Part shown: positions 10,686 to 24,593 of the stretch, one piece after another | Layout of the letters: each line of letters begins with the position of its first letter | Numbering within the stretch: position 1 is the stretch's first letter | NCBI GenBank assembly: GCA_019155185.1 | Contig: CM032809.1 | Span: 4,831,621-4,895,620, forward strand | Source of the DNA: Beaufortia kweichowensis | Lineage: Eukaryota > Chordata > Actinopteri > Cypriniformes > Gastromyzontidae | Reading direction: 5' to 3' | DNA: 64,000 bases | The notes under the pieces: generated by a model | Seen by the model: only the letters and a program-made list of their open reading frames with translations | Told to the model about the DNA's origin: nothing | Database searches by the model: none | Translations under genes and position numbers: made by a program

Positions 10686-13600
10686 CTAAAAGACAATGCC
10701 ACATAAAAAAGAAAAGTTATTATTTACAATAAAGTTATAATATCTTGCTGTGCGAGTCTGACACAGACATGGAGTCAGCAGTCTCAAAGAAATGTCATTC
10801 ATGATTTGCACTCAAGTTCAATATCCTGATTGCCTCTTTAACTTCCTGTGCAGGTTGTAATTATGTCTGCAGCCGCTACATGCACTTAAGACATTAAAAT
10901 GACTAAAAACAGAGTCAAATGTTTATTGCCTGAATCAATATTCCTGTATTCCCACAGACTCTATCATTCAAAACACTCTGGGGAGGTGCGGTGGTGAGGA
11001 GCTGATTTTACTGATGGATTTCACAGCTTGCCATAGACATTTCTGTGTAGTAGGTTAGTGTGATACAGGAAATACAACGAGAGAGACACACTCTTCCCCA
11101 TCTCACCATCCACAGTGTTTCAGTCTCTACACAGCACTAGAAACATGGAAACATGGTCTGAGGCCATAAATCAAAGTGTGCTGACAGACACCCAAAATTC
11201 AGTTTGACTGAACTGAAGTCACAGATCTGACAGGAAAAGGATTTTAGTGTGATGAAGTCTGAAGCAGGGATGGAATGGAAGTGCTGTGACCTCGAAACAT
11301 GTTTTTAAATGTTGGACTGTTTTTAATATGACGTGGCGTCGAGAAAACGAACTGTACAAAAGACAATGACAGCAATGACCAGTGATGTCTATCTGAATGT
11401 GTGCCAGCGTTTTAAAGTGGAAAGATCTTATAGCATTTGTTCAGATGAATTCTAATGGACATAGACTGAAAACATCAAAGCAGAAAGAAAATGTAAAATG
11501 ATATAGACTTACCTCAGTAACGGTAAGTTGTTAGATAACTACAAAATCTTGGTGACCCATCTGTTATATTTTATAATTAAAAAAAATTTATATATTTTTA
11601 TTATAACCTGAGGTCATTAAATATGATTGTACATCATATGGAAAACACATCAGTTCATCCTGGCTCAGGTATCCTCATAAAGTGCTCAGTCTAAAGGGTG
11701 ATGTACCTCAGAGAAACACAGGCCATTTAAAGCTATGCTTTATGACTCCGCTCGATAAAGACGAAACTGGGCCGATGTAAATGTCATCGGAAGAAGCAGC
11801 GGACTGAATTAGCCCACAGCTAAAACCACAAGGGCCAGGTCAATACTAATCGATACTGACCACGAGAAACTGCTTCACATACAACAGACAAGCACCACCA
11901 CAAACCAATTATCCTCAAATACCAGAAAAAGATGCTTGCATGTTAAAAATGACTGCATGTGCACGTTTGAGCATGTTTTAAGCTTCTGATTTAATAAAAA
12001 TTGATGGTTGGCAATTTCTGACTTATTTCTGACAATTTCCACAAATGGTTTATCACATGGCTAGCCACTAAAAACTGCAATTTTCTGGAAAAAAAGGGCA
12101 ATTTGGTTTCGAGTGCAAGGTGGAAGATGAAAACCCCTCTCTCTCTCCGTGTAAGATTCAAGCGTGTTACAGGCATAACCAGAGCTCTATCACATGAACA
12201 ACTGCATGTGTTTACAAAGGTATAGCATAATATAGCTCCCCTGAGAGAGCAGACGAGAGCTTCTTCATTCACTGCGCCTGCAGCTGCAGCTGCAGCTGCT
12301 CAGAATAATTTACGAGCATGTCACCGGGTGATGTGGTCATCCACAGGCCAGCGGACACCAGGGACACACAGCACTACGGCATGCAGGACAGGCCAAAACA
12401 TCAAAACAGCAAGTCCAAAAAATCATTTCAGAAAGAAGGAAAAACTTGAGATATAACCAATAAACTAATTTTAAAAAAGCTTAAAAATGTTCTTCATAAA
12501 CTTACTGTAAGGCATGTAAATCTACTGTAGTGGTAAATTTTTGGGGTAGTGACCTGACCTGAAACCTTGATTTCTGCCTATTATTATAAGACAAATGGTG
12601 TTTTTACCAACAATAATTCTGCAATTTGCAATAATAAAATATATATTTTAAAAAAAGTGCTTTTAACAGCACAATTGTTTCTGTTTAAGAGGTAAATTAA
12701 GATAAAGAGATGGGAGGAGATGGAAATGAAAAGGGGAAAGAGGAATGATAAGGTAAAAGGAGGTTTATGGCAGATAAGAATCCTTTGTTTGAGGGTTTTC
12801 TGCTCCAGCTGTTAGATCTACAGCCTCAGGACATTAGTGAAAGAGTTCATCATTCTCCTCCTGTCAATTCATCCACCTGCCACTCACTACTGTTTATTAC
12901 CTGCTGACAAACACATGCACAATATTATTCTCTGTTTACAGATATCAGATTTACAGTATTTGTAAACACGCTGTTCAGGTGCAGCTCAAGTTCAGATTTA
13001 TTTAATTTAAATGAGGGAACGTTCATCCAACATATATAACATAAAAACATAGTCCAAACATAGTTTTTTATCATGCCACTTTGGTATTCTGAAATTAATG
13101 GTATTCATATGTTTACATATTATGTGTAATGTGTCAGTAAACTGTATTTTTGATTTTATATCTATGCTAGTTTCATGTCCCATGTTAAGTCCATGGGATT
13201 CTTACACAATACAATAATTCCAATTTAAATAAATATTTCGATATTTACTTTTTTGTCAAGAAATCATGTGTTAATTATCCCATATACATATTCCTTTATT
13301 ACAATTACAAAACTCTGATTGATTTGATAACTCTAAAAAGAGTATTTAAAAAAAAAATTTAATCTCTTATAAGCAAGAATTGCTCATCTATTATAAAAAT
13401 AATTCTTTGATCAAAGTTTCTCAAAGGCCTTTGCTTTGCTTTCAGCGGCTGGTAAATGATTGCAGAAGGTTATGAGTCATCTTATTCACATGCAGTATAA
13501 GATTATGCAGTCAACCTAACAGTCAGAGGACTGGATGATGGAGGAAAACAAGAGAGGAAAAACAGATAGACAGAGGGGGAAGGGGAAAAGCACTATGCAT

Positions 13601-16365
13601 GTTAAAACAATTTCACCGATAAATAATTAGATTTCTCCCCGGCATCCCCTTTCCTGTGCCCGTGCCCAATTTGGTATGTCCCATGGTGCTAGGTGGGCCA
13701 GCTAAGCTGGCATTTACCAGTGAAAATGTAAAACAGCATGAAATGTTGCTCCATACCAGCTTGGCTGAATATAGAGGCTTTGGAAAACGGCATCACGCTG
13801 GGCAACCGCACGGCATTTACAAGCTCCAGACACCCGTGTGATGAACAACCAGGAAAATCCCACTAAAAGGTCACGCGTTTCAACCGTTGACTATTGTTTA
13901 GATCTGCAAGATTACAGAGGCAAAATGTTATTGCATTAAATTTCATGAGATTTGCTGTCAGAGGAGAAAAAAGACATAATTCTCTGCAGAATCTTATCCT
14001 TATCAGGTGCAATATCAGTCAGTGAATCGCTCAGATGAGGACAGACTGGCTTTATCTACTTCCCCACAGAGAAATACTGAAGTTGTGTTGATATCTGAAC
14101 TAATAATATCACGAGCAGATCATACTTTCACCTAGACATTCAATAAAACACATTTACAGCAGAGAAATCATATTTTATCCATTTTCTTATTTATGCCTGA
14201 TCTAGGCTTTGATCACAAGATATATTAAGACCTTTTCAGAGATTACAGTATCTGTGGTCCACAGGTGTCAAGAAATATGCCTGCTACATTTATGGCACAA
14301 GTTGTACAATGCTGCGTGTGATGGTGAAATAATAGATCATCTCAAACTCATATAATTATATCAGTGATTGTGCCTTCATGTCTTAATAACTCTTTCTGTG
14401 TGTCATTTCTTACAAGAATGAACTAAAAATATATTTCAAATATAGTGGCAGTATATAATAAATATAGAGTAGATAACAAAGCTCAGATAATTGGTATCTC
14501 CAGTATGTATAACTGAGACCTATATTGACTATGGTGTATTGCGTACGAACTGCACATAACTTAATTTGTATTTTGTAATAATAATTTTACAAATTGTTAT
14601 TAGCATAATTTAAGTGAAAGGCTTAATTAGAAAAACGTAAATTTGACAGAATTTGAATTTGACTATAAAATAGGTAATTGAATGTAAAAAAACATCACAA
14701 TGTCACATTTGCTTATTCGATTAGTGACCTAGAAATAGTGCAGAATCTGTAATGTTTCTAAACTATTTAATGATTTTTTTTATCGTAAAACTGTTTTATT
14801 TTTAGGTTTAAAATAGATGCTCAGACTACTGAACCTCACTATGTGTGATCTCATCGAACAGAAAAATCTTGTTCTTTTTGGCTCTACATTTAATATCATT
14901 GCTGTCTTAGACCTGTGATTTTGTTTGGTGCTGCCTGTCTCCTCTGTGGTCATTCACAGACACTTTAGCCACAGAGATCAAAAGTGCAAAGTAAGGGTAA
15001 TCCCACAGTGCAGTAGAAGTCAGACCGTCAGGGTCAACACCAGAGAAAGCAAAAGTTTGTTAACATACTGCAATACAAACGCTCCCAACAGCTCACCTGA
15101 GACGGTAAAAAAACAACACTTATAAAGAGCAATGCAGCCAAAAGATGCTGCAGAAGCTCTTAGAAGTGTTTGTGGACCGGTCACGATCAAGGACGTTCTT
15201 GTCAAAACATAAAGCTGTGGATGCATCTACTGACAAAATTTGTAAAACTTGTTTCCTCTGTGGAAAATGAGTGAGTCAATTGGTGAGATTTGGAGGCTTT
15301 TGTGTCAAAAGCATTCACAAAACAGTTACTGTGAAACTATTTTAGCAGGAAAAGCTACACTAGGAATTTTAAACGACTCGTTTATCTTTTCGTCGTATCT
15401 TTTATCAAATCGCACCGAGCGGTAGATGCTTTGCTATTAGGATGAGACATTACACGCTTCATTTAGGATGTCGTGCAACATGCAGTCGGTGAAAGCCCAT
15501 GAGATGCGCAATTGTGAAGGCACTTTTTTCAGCATCATCAGCTTCACTGTAGGGAAGGTTAAAAATGACTTAAAAGCATCTTTTCAGGTCATTGCTTTTT
15601 TTGGATTAAGCTTTAGACGTTTTAGAGACGCACATAAGAATGTGTAAAAAAAACATAAATGCATGATCTACAGTATCAATGTTTACAGACTTTCATATGT
15701 GGTCAAACTGTGCTTTTAGTTCTGCTGTTGAAACTTTGTACCACAGTGAAATACATGCACATGCATGCCTACACCCACACCACTTTTATTTCAACAGCCA
15801 GCAATGAGAAGCAGGAGAACTGAAACAGCCGAATTCCTACCAGTAAACGAAAGTGAGATTTATAATAACAAAAAATATGCATCTTCATAATTCATCTATA
15901 GAGCAAAACAAGTAAAAATACAAGAAGACTGCATGAATGAATCTGAAAGAAGCACTCGGCCACTGGAAAATATGGCCACTTTACCCGGAGAATAAAAGGC
16001 ATGATGGGATTCCAGCCCCCTGCTGAAAGGCCTCAATGCATTTATCATTCACCACTGAGCGTGTGTATATGTGTGTGTGCAAGTTCACGTAGGTGACAAA
16101 GAGGGTTTCAGTCTATATAACCTCATGCAGAGAGATGGCACGACCACCTGCTTGAGCTGTCGCTGAACAGCTATTTCTTACAAATGACATGTTTTATAAA
16201 GAATGGAGGTGTGTAAAATACAGTCCTGTGCCCGATTGTCATTCTGCCAAAGCTATGACAGATGCGCTTTTAAATCTGAATTTATCCATTCGGGAATCAT
16301 CAATTAAAAGTCAATAATCGCTGAGTGTTACAAACATATAAAGTCAGAACATACTGCAGAAGTAG

Positions 16366-16588
16366 ATATGTGACCCTGCCTGTAAAAACAGCAAAAGTCA
16401 TTTTTTTGTGATTTACTGTTTTCTACAAAAAATACAAATTGTAAAGAACATTCTGTGAAAATATGACCTTGATGTCAAAGATTGAAATCATTGATATTTA
16501 TAGGTGAAATCAAACCTTGATGCTTGTTATCTCATAATTTAATTCAATATTGAGACTTCAAGCCTGATTTTCACAGAGACGGTCAGTT
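16366..16588 (-). mobile_element. MITE with TGTGACCCTG termini, copy A
   Basis: Begins ATATGTGACCCTGCCTGTAAAAAC and ends in a diverged inverted copy (TTTTCACAGAGACGGTCA). The interior (CAAAGATTGAAATCATTGATA ... GATGCTTGTTATC) is the reverse complement of the interior of copy B at 41046. About 223 bp, no reading frame. Confidence 0.75.
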
Positions 16589-16623
16589 GCTTTAGATAAT
16601 AAATGATTAAACCAACACACCCC

Positions 16624-16895
16624 TTGAAGGGATAGTTTAGCCAAAAACATAATTTTCTCAACCTTATATCATTCCAAACCATCATTTCATTATTCTTCTA
16701 GAGAACACAAAAGAAGATATTTTTAAGGATGCTGGTAACCAGCCAACAATAGTCACCCAATTGACTTCCATCGTATGGACACGAAACCACAGAGACTTTT
16801 ATTTCTTAAAACATATTTTTTGCTTCCACAGAAGAAAGAGTGATATACAGGTTCTGAATGACATGAGGGTAATTAAATAATGACATATTTTTGGA
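16624..16895. mobile_element. Abundant cyprinid 'GTTCACCCAAAAAT' non-autonomous repeat
   Basis: GGGATAGTTTAGCCAAAAACATAATTTTCTCA is a diverged form of the terminus. It is followed by ATCATTCCAAACCATC, GAACACAAAAGAAGATATTTTTAA, CCACAGAAGAAAGAGTGATATACAGG and TGACATGAGGGTAATTAAATAATGACA, the conserved order of this repeat. I recognise the pattern from cyprinid introns but do not assign a superfamily. Confidence 0.75.
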
Positions 16896-18719
16896 GAACA
16901 CTGTTTTTAACCTAAATAAATCACGTGTGGGCTCTCCAACTCTTCCGTTCACGGGCCAGCCAGAGACATAGATGACTGACACCAGATCAGTTTGGGCCGG
17001 GTGGAGGTCTGTGCCCATTGGCTACAGAGAGCTGGTCACATCCTCTCTTTGTTCCTGAGAGAACAGTGCCATTCTGTACTGTGACCGCACAATAAAGAAG
17101 AGTCTAAATCTGGACGGGTGTGACGGCGTGCCTGGTCAGAGCTTGAGCTGCCCGCATACAAAAATACCGCATGACACAAAGGAATCTATTTGGACTCTTC
17201 CTTTACAAACACATCCACATCAGCACAACACTGAAAGAGCTTTTCTTTGTCAGTGTGTTGTTTTGCAGTCTCTGAACAGCTACTTTACAGAATTGAGTAA
17301 GATAATAATACTTGTTATTTCAGAGAATATAGCTTAAATTAGGTTTTTTGTTTTCAGCTCACCAACAAATTGTCTTAAACAAAGTATATTGTGTTAAATT
17401 TATGCTTTTGTTAGATTTATGTCAACGAGGTATAAGCAATAAACCCAATGCAAAATATAGTCTGTGACTGTTACTCACTTTTCCTTTCCATGTAAATTTA
17501 ATCTAGTGGTAAAAAGATGTTTGTAGAGATAAATAGTAGCATTTTCTTTACAGTAATAACATCCATCTTGTCCTTTAACATAGTTTCATGCACTCCATTT
17601 TAAATGAAGTTTCAAGCTACAATGTGTTCATTACAAACAGCTGCTGTTATCTAATTTAGATCTTAATAATTAAATCTTAACACCAAGGCGGAAGGGTAAT
17701 TAAATAAAGTCTTGCAGGATGAAAAGACGGGTCTTTAGCTGCCCAGCCAAAGAGATTTATATGAGGTCAAATGTTGATTTCCTTCAAGGACGTTTAGAGA
17801 TGATCATGTTTATTAACACGTGTATCATACAGTCAAGTGTTTTATGGCCATAAACGTCTTACATCAGCTATACATGACCATCTTAAAGGGTTTAACTTGA
17901 AAAAGCTGAAAATGTGTAACATCTCAGACACAGATGACCTTGACCATAGACTTCTGCTATTAAATATCTGCCACTGACATCACCAGCTAGAGGCCAAAAA
18001 CATAGAGAGGAGGTCAAGTGGTTCCTGTAGCTAAAATGATTTATGGAACTTGTAATGTAAAAACCACATTAAATTACATTAATTGGGAATAGATACACTG
18101 ACGTGTAAATTAAAGTTATTGAAATTGCAAGATAAACATCGGCTCTAAAATCGCCCCTAATAAACATCCAGTGGATTTATTTACTTGGCTTACCAAAAAA
18201 TGTCTCAACTTATCATGTTTACTGCTACCAAGCTGAAGAATTGAAGTAAATATTTACATGTTTAAATGTCACTACACAGTGTAAATTATTAAAGATGGAT
18301 GTAAGCCAAGGACTGAGTCTGATCTTTGCAGCCTTGGATACTAAAGGCGATGACGGGAGAAACGCAAAAGAGAGTCGAAAAGATAAACAAACAAAGACAG
18401 ACATAGATTCAGAGAGAAGGGGAAGGAAGTGAGAAGGAAATTGTTCAGGATATATATTTACACTTCAGAATAATGACATCAGTCAGAGTACACAGCGGCG
18501 GGCAGACGGGTTTTACATCATTGGATTTGGCTATGATAAAGGCAAGAGAGTTGTGGAAAGGGAGGAAATACAGAGATAGTGACCGAAGAGGTCACGTTTG
18601 TCAGTATGTGGCTCTGTGGAGGGTTTGTTGGCACTACAACCGTTGCTTTGATTAACATAACACTAGCATCACCGCAGCATATGTTGTAATCCCGAGTCAA
18701 GACTAACCTTTCTTTTCAT

Positions 18720-18905
18720 CTTCACCCCCTGCTACAAGCCGAATGAGAAAAACAAAAGGAGAAAATTGGGTTTAATCAACGTAATTGCATAATTAAACAA
18801 TCTATTTTTTCTTTTCCTTAGACAACAAACCAATTAAACGATTAAATTGTTTAATTTCCGCCTTTGTTCTTCTAGACGTCCAGGCAAATTAATTATTCTT
18901 TTCTT
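18720..18905. promoter_or_regulatory. Candidate intronic regulatory element with homeodomain-like palindrome
   Basis: A stretch free of repeats that is dense in AATTA / TAATT cores: GTAATTGCATAATTAAACAAT, then AATTAAAC and GTTTAATT as perfect inverted arms (18832-18839 and 18849-18856), then CAAATTAATTATT. It also has SOX-like ACAA(A/T)G-type cores. Clustered sites in a long first intron suggest, but do not prove, an enhancer. AT-rich DNA yields such motifs by chance. Confidence 0.25.
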
Positions 18906-18980
18906 GATTGTTTGTAGTGTGGATTTGAGTGCTGAGAGCTTGACCAGACAAACGCTAATATTGCAATAGTAATTCTGCAG

Positions 18981-19000
18981 TGTGTGTGTGTGTGTGTGTG
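18981..19000. repeat. (TG)10 microsatellite
   Basis: A perfect 20-bp TG run in thsd7a intron 1. Confidence 0.9.
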
Positions 19001-20872
19001 GAAGCACAGCTGGTTTGGGGAAGAGATGGAAGGTTCACACACAGTTCTGAGAAGCCCTCAGAGGCTACATGTGGTGTCTGAGCTTTACATCACAAAGCCG
19101 GAGGAACAGCACATACTTGCCTACTAAATTTAGCTTATAGTACAGACAAAAGCCAAGGCATTTCTGGCCTAACAGTAACCTGAACTCTGCCAATTCTGCT
19201 CTAAATAAAGATTTATCCCGAACACAGAGGCTTAAAGGACATTACAAATGTTCAGTACAAAACGACCTTTAACCTGGAATCCTTAACCAAGGACAAACCT
19301 TTTGACACAGACACTTATCTAAAGCATTGTTTCCCAACCAATAGCTGTGCATTGAAAATGTATTAATTTATCACAAAAAATAAACAAGTAAAACAAATGT
19401 ACTGCAGTACTGCTGAAAATAAATAATATATCTTTCCACACACATGTTGACAATTGAACCTTCTGTATCCAAATTAAAAACATAATACTTAATTTGAACT
19501 AAAAATTAAGAAAGAAATTAAGAAAACTAAACAGATTTTTAAAGGCACAAAATAAAAAGACATTGTATTATGTTGATGCAGGTTGCATGTTGGCAGCTCA
19601 ACCAAACAAAATTTGTTCCTAAAAAAATATTATGGAATATTAAATATTACAGTGACAACTGTTGCTGAATATTAGGATAGTAAATTATATACTAAAAATA
19701 CACTATGTTGTATAAAAATATACAATATCCTAAAAATAGAATATTGGGATAAAAATGTACAGAAAAGTGATGAAAAGCATGCAGAAAAATGTAACAATTC
19801 AATGTTAATCTTTCTCTTGCACTCCTTCATCAATATTGAGGCTATTTGGATAATATTGTATAAACTCAATTATTTATAATTAATAACATGCCATAAACAT
19901 AATTCTTTAACTGATTAGTATGTGCGTGAATTTAAAACTACATGAGTCATGAAAGCTTAACAAAAGATTACTCTGCATCTGCGGTAGATCGGAATCAAAT
20001 ACAAGAGGATTGAAGTGGATTGTGATGTTTTCAGAGGCTTACCGTTATAGAGAAGCCTATAGCTGCATTTAAATAAAACTTTAAGACAACAGTTTAAATG
20101 CAGTGATACATGTCAATCTTTCATCCACAAAGATTTGGATTAGAAAAAATAAATGTATAGTTCAACATGGCATGTGGCCGACTCTCAAAGATCAGCGGGC
20201 GAGCTCCATCTGTGTGCTCGGTTTGAAGTAAATGACCTTTGATGGTCCAAATCATTTCCTGTAGTTCTGCATGTGGCTGTTAAGCAAGGCTTGGCTTACA
20301 AACGTTTGTGGTAATGTGATGCCACATACAGGATCGTGCTTCTAGCTCATACCAGCTCACAATTTACACCATCCACATTAGAAAGAAGTACTTTATGATT
20401 TGACGTAGAGCATGCTGTAATTGTATTTAATTGGAAATGGGGCCATGAGGGCACATTCATGGAATTGACTGTTATGGTCATTTGGAGCACTTCCTAAATT
20501 CACTACATCAGCCTAAATGGTGCATGATCCCATAATACAAAATGAGGTTTGCTCTTGATGGTACTGTAAAGCAATAAGCCACGAGCAGCTGTGTGTTACT
20601 GTGAGCCTCTTTCATGAAACACGAGTTCATGTTAATTGTTCATAAATCCATTCTTACATTTTAAGAACCGAGCTAAATGTGACAATTTATGTAAGAATGG
20701 AATTATGTGCAATTTATACAGAAACCTGCCCTGCTTGTATTTCTGGACGTGGTGAATTTCAAAACAGTGAAGCATATCATTTTACTATGCTGAAGAAAAC
20801 ATTATAATTTTGATGTTAATAAAAATATGAATTTATTCATTATTATATTCACAATTAAAAATGTTACACAGG

Positions 20873-21145
20873 TTGCACTTTACAATAAGGTGGTTTTTGT
20901 TAACATTAGTTAATGCTTTAGCTAACATGAACTAACAATAAAAAACGTCTTCAGCATTAATTAATCATAGTTTATGTACATTTGAACAATTACTGATACA
21001 TATTTAAAAATCTAAAGTGGCATCTGTTACCACAAATTAATGCATGATGTACTAACATGAACAATTGTATTTGCATTAACTAACATTAACAAAGATGAAT
21101 TAATGCTAAAAAACTATATTGTTTATTGTTAGTTTATGTTAGATA
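20873..21145. mobile_element. Fish 'TTTACAATAAGG ... GTTAACATTAGTTAATG' repeat
   Basis: The left part CACTTTACAATAAGGTGG-TTTTTGTTAACATTAGTTAATGC is followed by CTAACATGAACTAACAATAA. An inner inverted part has TGCATTAACTAACATTAAC and GTTTATTGTTAGTTTATGTTAG. I know this pattern as a common teleost interspersed repeat. The right terminus is not clear. Confidence 0.75.
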
Positions 21146-23034
21146 AAGCAGTGATTAATAATAATAAACACAGCTTTACTAAAAAGAGTGTTACTAAAAA
21201 AAAGGTCTTCTGCCAATTAATAAAGCTCTAACCTAAAGAGTCTAACCGTAGGGTGATTATTGATGCCAAAAAACAGCAACTTGGCACTTTATTAAAAAAA
21301 TCATTATACATTAGACTTATTGTAAAAACATTTTCTAGATGCATCTTTTGTAGAATATCTTCAAAAAGAAAAAACATGAAAGATGGCCGTATAATAGCTA
21401 TTACAACAAAAGCTAGTTCCAGTCCTCGAATCGGATTAGACAAGAGAGCTGATACAGGAACAGAACAGCACTTGGACACTGGATATATCACTATTATGCC
21501 ACAGTAACCATTAAAATAATACTATGACAAAACAATTGATATCCTCAGCTGACGTACTATATCACAGCAAATGTAGGTGATGATGACACGCTTTCTCACT
21601 GTTACTCACCCTCTCTTACATACATCCTGCCCATTCGATACTCCTACTTCTCAGAAGCAGCTTGGTTTATATCAGCGAGCTGAGATCATAAAAAACTGAA
21701 TCATAAAACTGACAGAGTGTACAACCATAATGCACTCCTGCTTTTTTATAACGGCTTAAAACAAAACTCATACAATCAAAATTCAGAACCCGACCTATAC
21801 ATTATGAGACATTTCACCTTCTGTTTTAAGCTAGCTATCAGTATTTTGTGCACGGAATGATGAAAACCATGACACACGTTGCAAAAACATTGGCACAGCA
21901 TTCTCTCTGCAGCCTGTTTTGAAGTAGATCCCACACAAGGTTGCTCAGAGGTCTCCTTTGCACCAGCTTTTTATTAATGTGACAGAAATCTATAGGGATT
22001 TTTCTTCTGAATCCATAAGAGTTGATTTCTAAATTATGTTTGAAAACTAAACTTTTAGGAGGATATCTGAACCACAAACTTTAAGACCAAATCAGTTAAC
22101 ATGCTTGGGTGCTGCATTCTTAAATAGCCTCACTTTATAGTTAGCTTTCAATCATCTACTAATGATTGGGAAGCTAATCAAGACTCTCTTTTGTACCCTT
22201 GTACTCACACCCCAAAGGTATTACAACGTTTCTAGTGGAGTACAGGGACCCGCTCAATAACAGCTCTCCTTTATGCAAATGCATGCTAACCTACAGTGGT
22301 TTTTCAGCGCCGGCACACACACACACTCGAATATGCCCTGCAGCGATGCTGGTGCGGTGCTCGATATCAGGGCTAGTGTGTCAGCAAGGCACAGGGCTGG
22401 AAAAGCACACACACAACATTGCAGAAATCAATCACACCGGCCCTGTGTTAAAAGCGTTATCACTTTACCTGTTTAGCAGCCTCCAGGTCTGTTTTTCTAA
22501 AGGGCAAACACCATTTTGCCATGTCCTTTTCAACACACCATGAGGAGGATTATAAGGGCATATTGTGTACCAGCCTTTCCAAGAACTTACAGGTGCTAAA
22601 CAGGACTTGAACTTAAATAAATGATGTAGTTTTGTTATTTCAGATAATGGTTGGTAAGAATAGGTACTTTTGTTGAAATGTCAATCATGCCAAATGATAT
22701 TACGTGAGACCTTGGAGGACAAAATCAGTGCTCAAAGAGAAATAATGGGACACCAGTTTATACCCTAATGATGAACAGTGTGTACAGCATTTAGTGGCTA
22801 TATTTTCCATTTACATGCAAGTCTACTTAGCCTATGACATGGACATCATCTGTTAACTTGCACTTATTGCAATGAGATAGCAATGCCAGTCATATATCAT
22901 TTGGTCAACTCAAATTTACAGTCTGTATAGTGACGGACAGATACGGTAATTTGTGAGCATGATCGTGATACTACGCATCAATAAAGACATTCTCGCTGGC
23001 AGATTTGTATACATGGAGGGCACCTTGAACTCAT

Positions 23035-23240
23035 AATAGTCATAAAACGACATGGCATCAATTTACCAAGGGGGCTGCGCTCCCACAGTAATCAGCTCAT
23101 GTTCCGATCAATTGCTGGGAGTCCGCCTGCTGAATAATTCAACACGAGCCATGCTGTTCTCAAACAAAGAGAGCAAAGTCGTCATGAAAATTATATAAAT
23201 GCAGCTATAATAGAGGACCATTTAATTTAAGGGTCAACCA
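23035..23240. promoter_or_regulatory. Repeat-poor intronic stretch, possible conserved element
   Basis: Balanced base composition, no open frame, no repeat match, and a run of ATTA / TAAT and AGCTCATG-type motifs followed by GAAAATTATATAAATGCAGC. It stands out from its AT-rich surroundings. This is a guess from texture only. Confidence 0.2.
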
Positions 23241-24576
23241 TCAGATGCAATTCATTTGATCTTGAATGTATTTGAGTGGGCCTGTGCAGATTTGTTTGGC
23301 TATTGTTAATAATTCAGTTGTGGTGTGTGTTTTCAGTATTGATTAGTATGTTGTAAAGTGAGAATGTTACATGTATTTATGTCTGTATTAAGTATATCCA
23401 TGTCTTTAAAAGAAACAGTTAAAAAAGTCGAAAACGAGACTGTTTCACTATTTCAAAATAAAAAATTCATAAATGGACAAAAAACACCATTATTAAACAA
23501 ACAAACAAAGATGTCCATATCAATTTAGCCTTCTGAACCACATGCATTGATCTTTTCCATATCTATTCATATTAGTCTAAATTTAAACACGGCACATCAA
23601 GATGCACTTCAATGCCACAAAATGCTTCAGTGATTGAGAAGTTTCATTTTTATTTCCATAATACATGACATATCAGAAGAGCAATCACATTACATTTACA
23701 TTACAACTGATTTGTTTTACCTGAGCTGGGCATTCTGGACTTTAGAAACTATAAAACAAATACTGTATATTCAGCATGTATTATAGTTAAATAGGTAGTA
23801 GACGGAGTAACAACACTCAAAAATAGAAAAGTCCCATTCCGTGGCATATGGCCGGGTACGGCATCTGATATGGTGGCCGTATGGTTGAACAGCGCTGTGA
23901 GATGGTGCCATTTTTTCACACCTCAGATGGGGCGAAGCTGCCACATCTCTCTGGCAAACCCACAGGGCGTCATTTACACCGCCGAAGGGTGGGAAGGGTT
24001 GGGATCTGTCATTCTCAGACACACACACACAAAGCAAGACCATCACAATTAAACAAGATCCTAGCAAGTCGTCAGCCATTCTGTAAACAACCAGCGCTAA
24101 TGAGCATCTCACACTCCCAAATAAAAATCTAGATGTAAATCTGGTTGTTTTATAGATGTGATGTGCATATAGAAACACGACTGCATAAGCTCTGTTTTTC
24201 TTTGAAATATGTGCGTAATGAGTTGTTACTTTGCATATTTTGGAACTGTGCAGGCGAGTATGTTTGTGTGCTGCAAAGGAAATGCTAAAGCTGAACACCA
24301 AGCCATTGTCACCAGGGACTCTTTGTGATGCCTACACATGCTTTGTCCCTAATTCATACTAATAGGTCTAAACACAGCAGATGGGTGAATGGTTATACCT
24401 TAGAAGAAAAGAATATCAGTAAATCATAGTCCAGCTAAGACCAACAAACCATCCTAAAAAAGTTTAGGTCTAGAGATCATTTCACTATATTACATAATGA
24501 AAAGAAACAGAATATGCCCACCAAAGGAAAAATGTGTGTATATGCGTGTTAAGGCAGGTGTAATGTTGAAATGGAA

Positions 24577-24593
24577 GTGTGTGTGTGTGTGTG
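24577..24593. repeat. Short (GT)n microsatellite
   Basis: About 8 GT units; ordinary. Confidence 0.85.

Noticed and set aside
9698..10706. Several long frames on both strands over thsd7a exon 2
   Set aside because: GC-rich coding sequence opens shadow frames. Only the minus-strand frame with Cys-Trp TSP1 patterning joins neighbouring exons in phase.
12275..12300. (GCAGCT)n short run with overlapping CAGCTG E-boxes
   Set aside because: Only about three to four units in intron 1 with no supporting context; likely simple sequence.
23771..24301. 176-codon reading frame on the minus strand in thsd7a intron 1
   Set aside because: No domain, no repeat or homology signal, atypical composition, and no splice-site or UTR context. 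Such lengths occur by chance in 64 kb.
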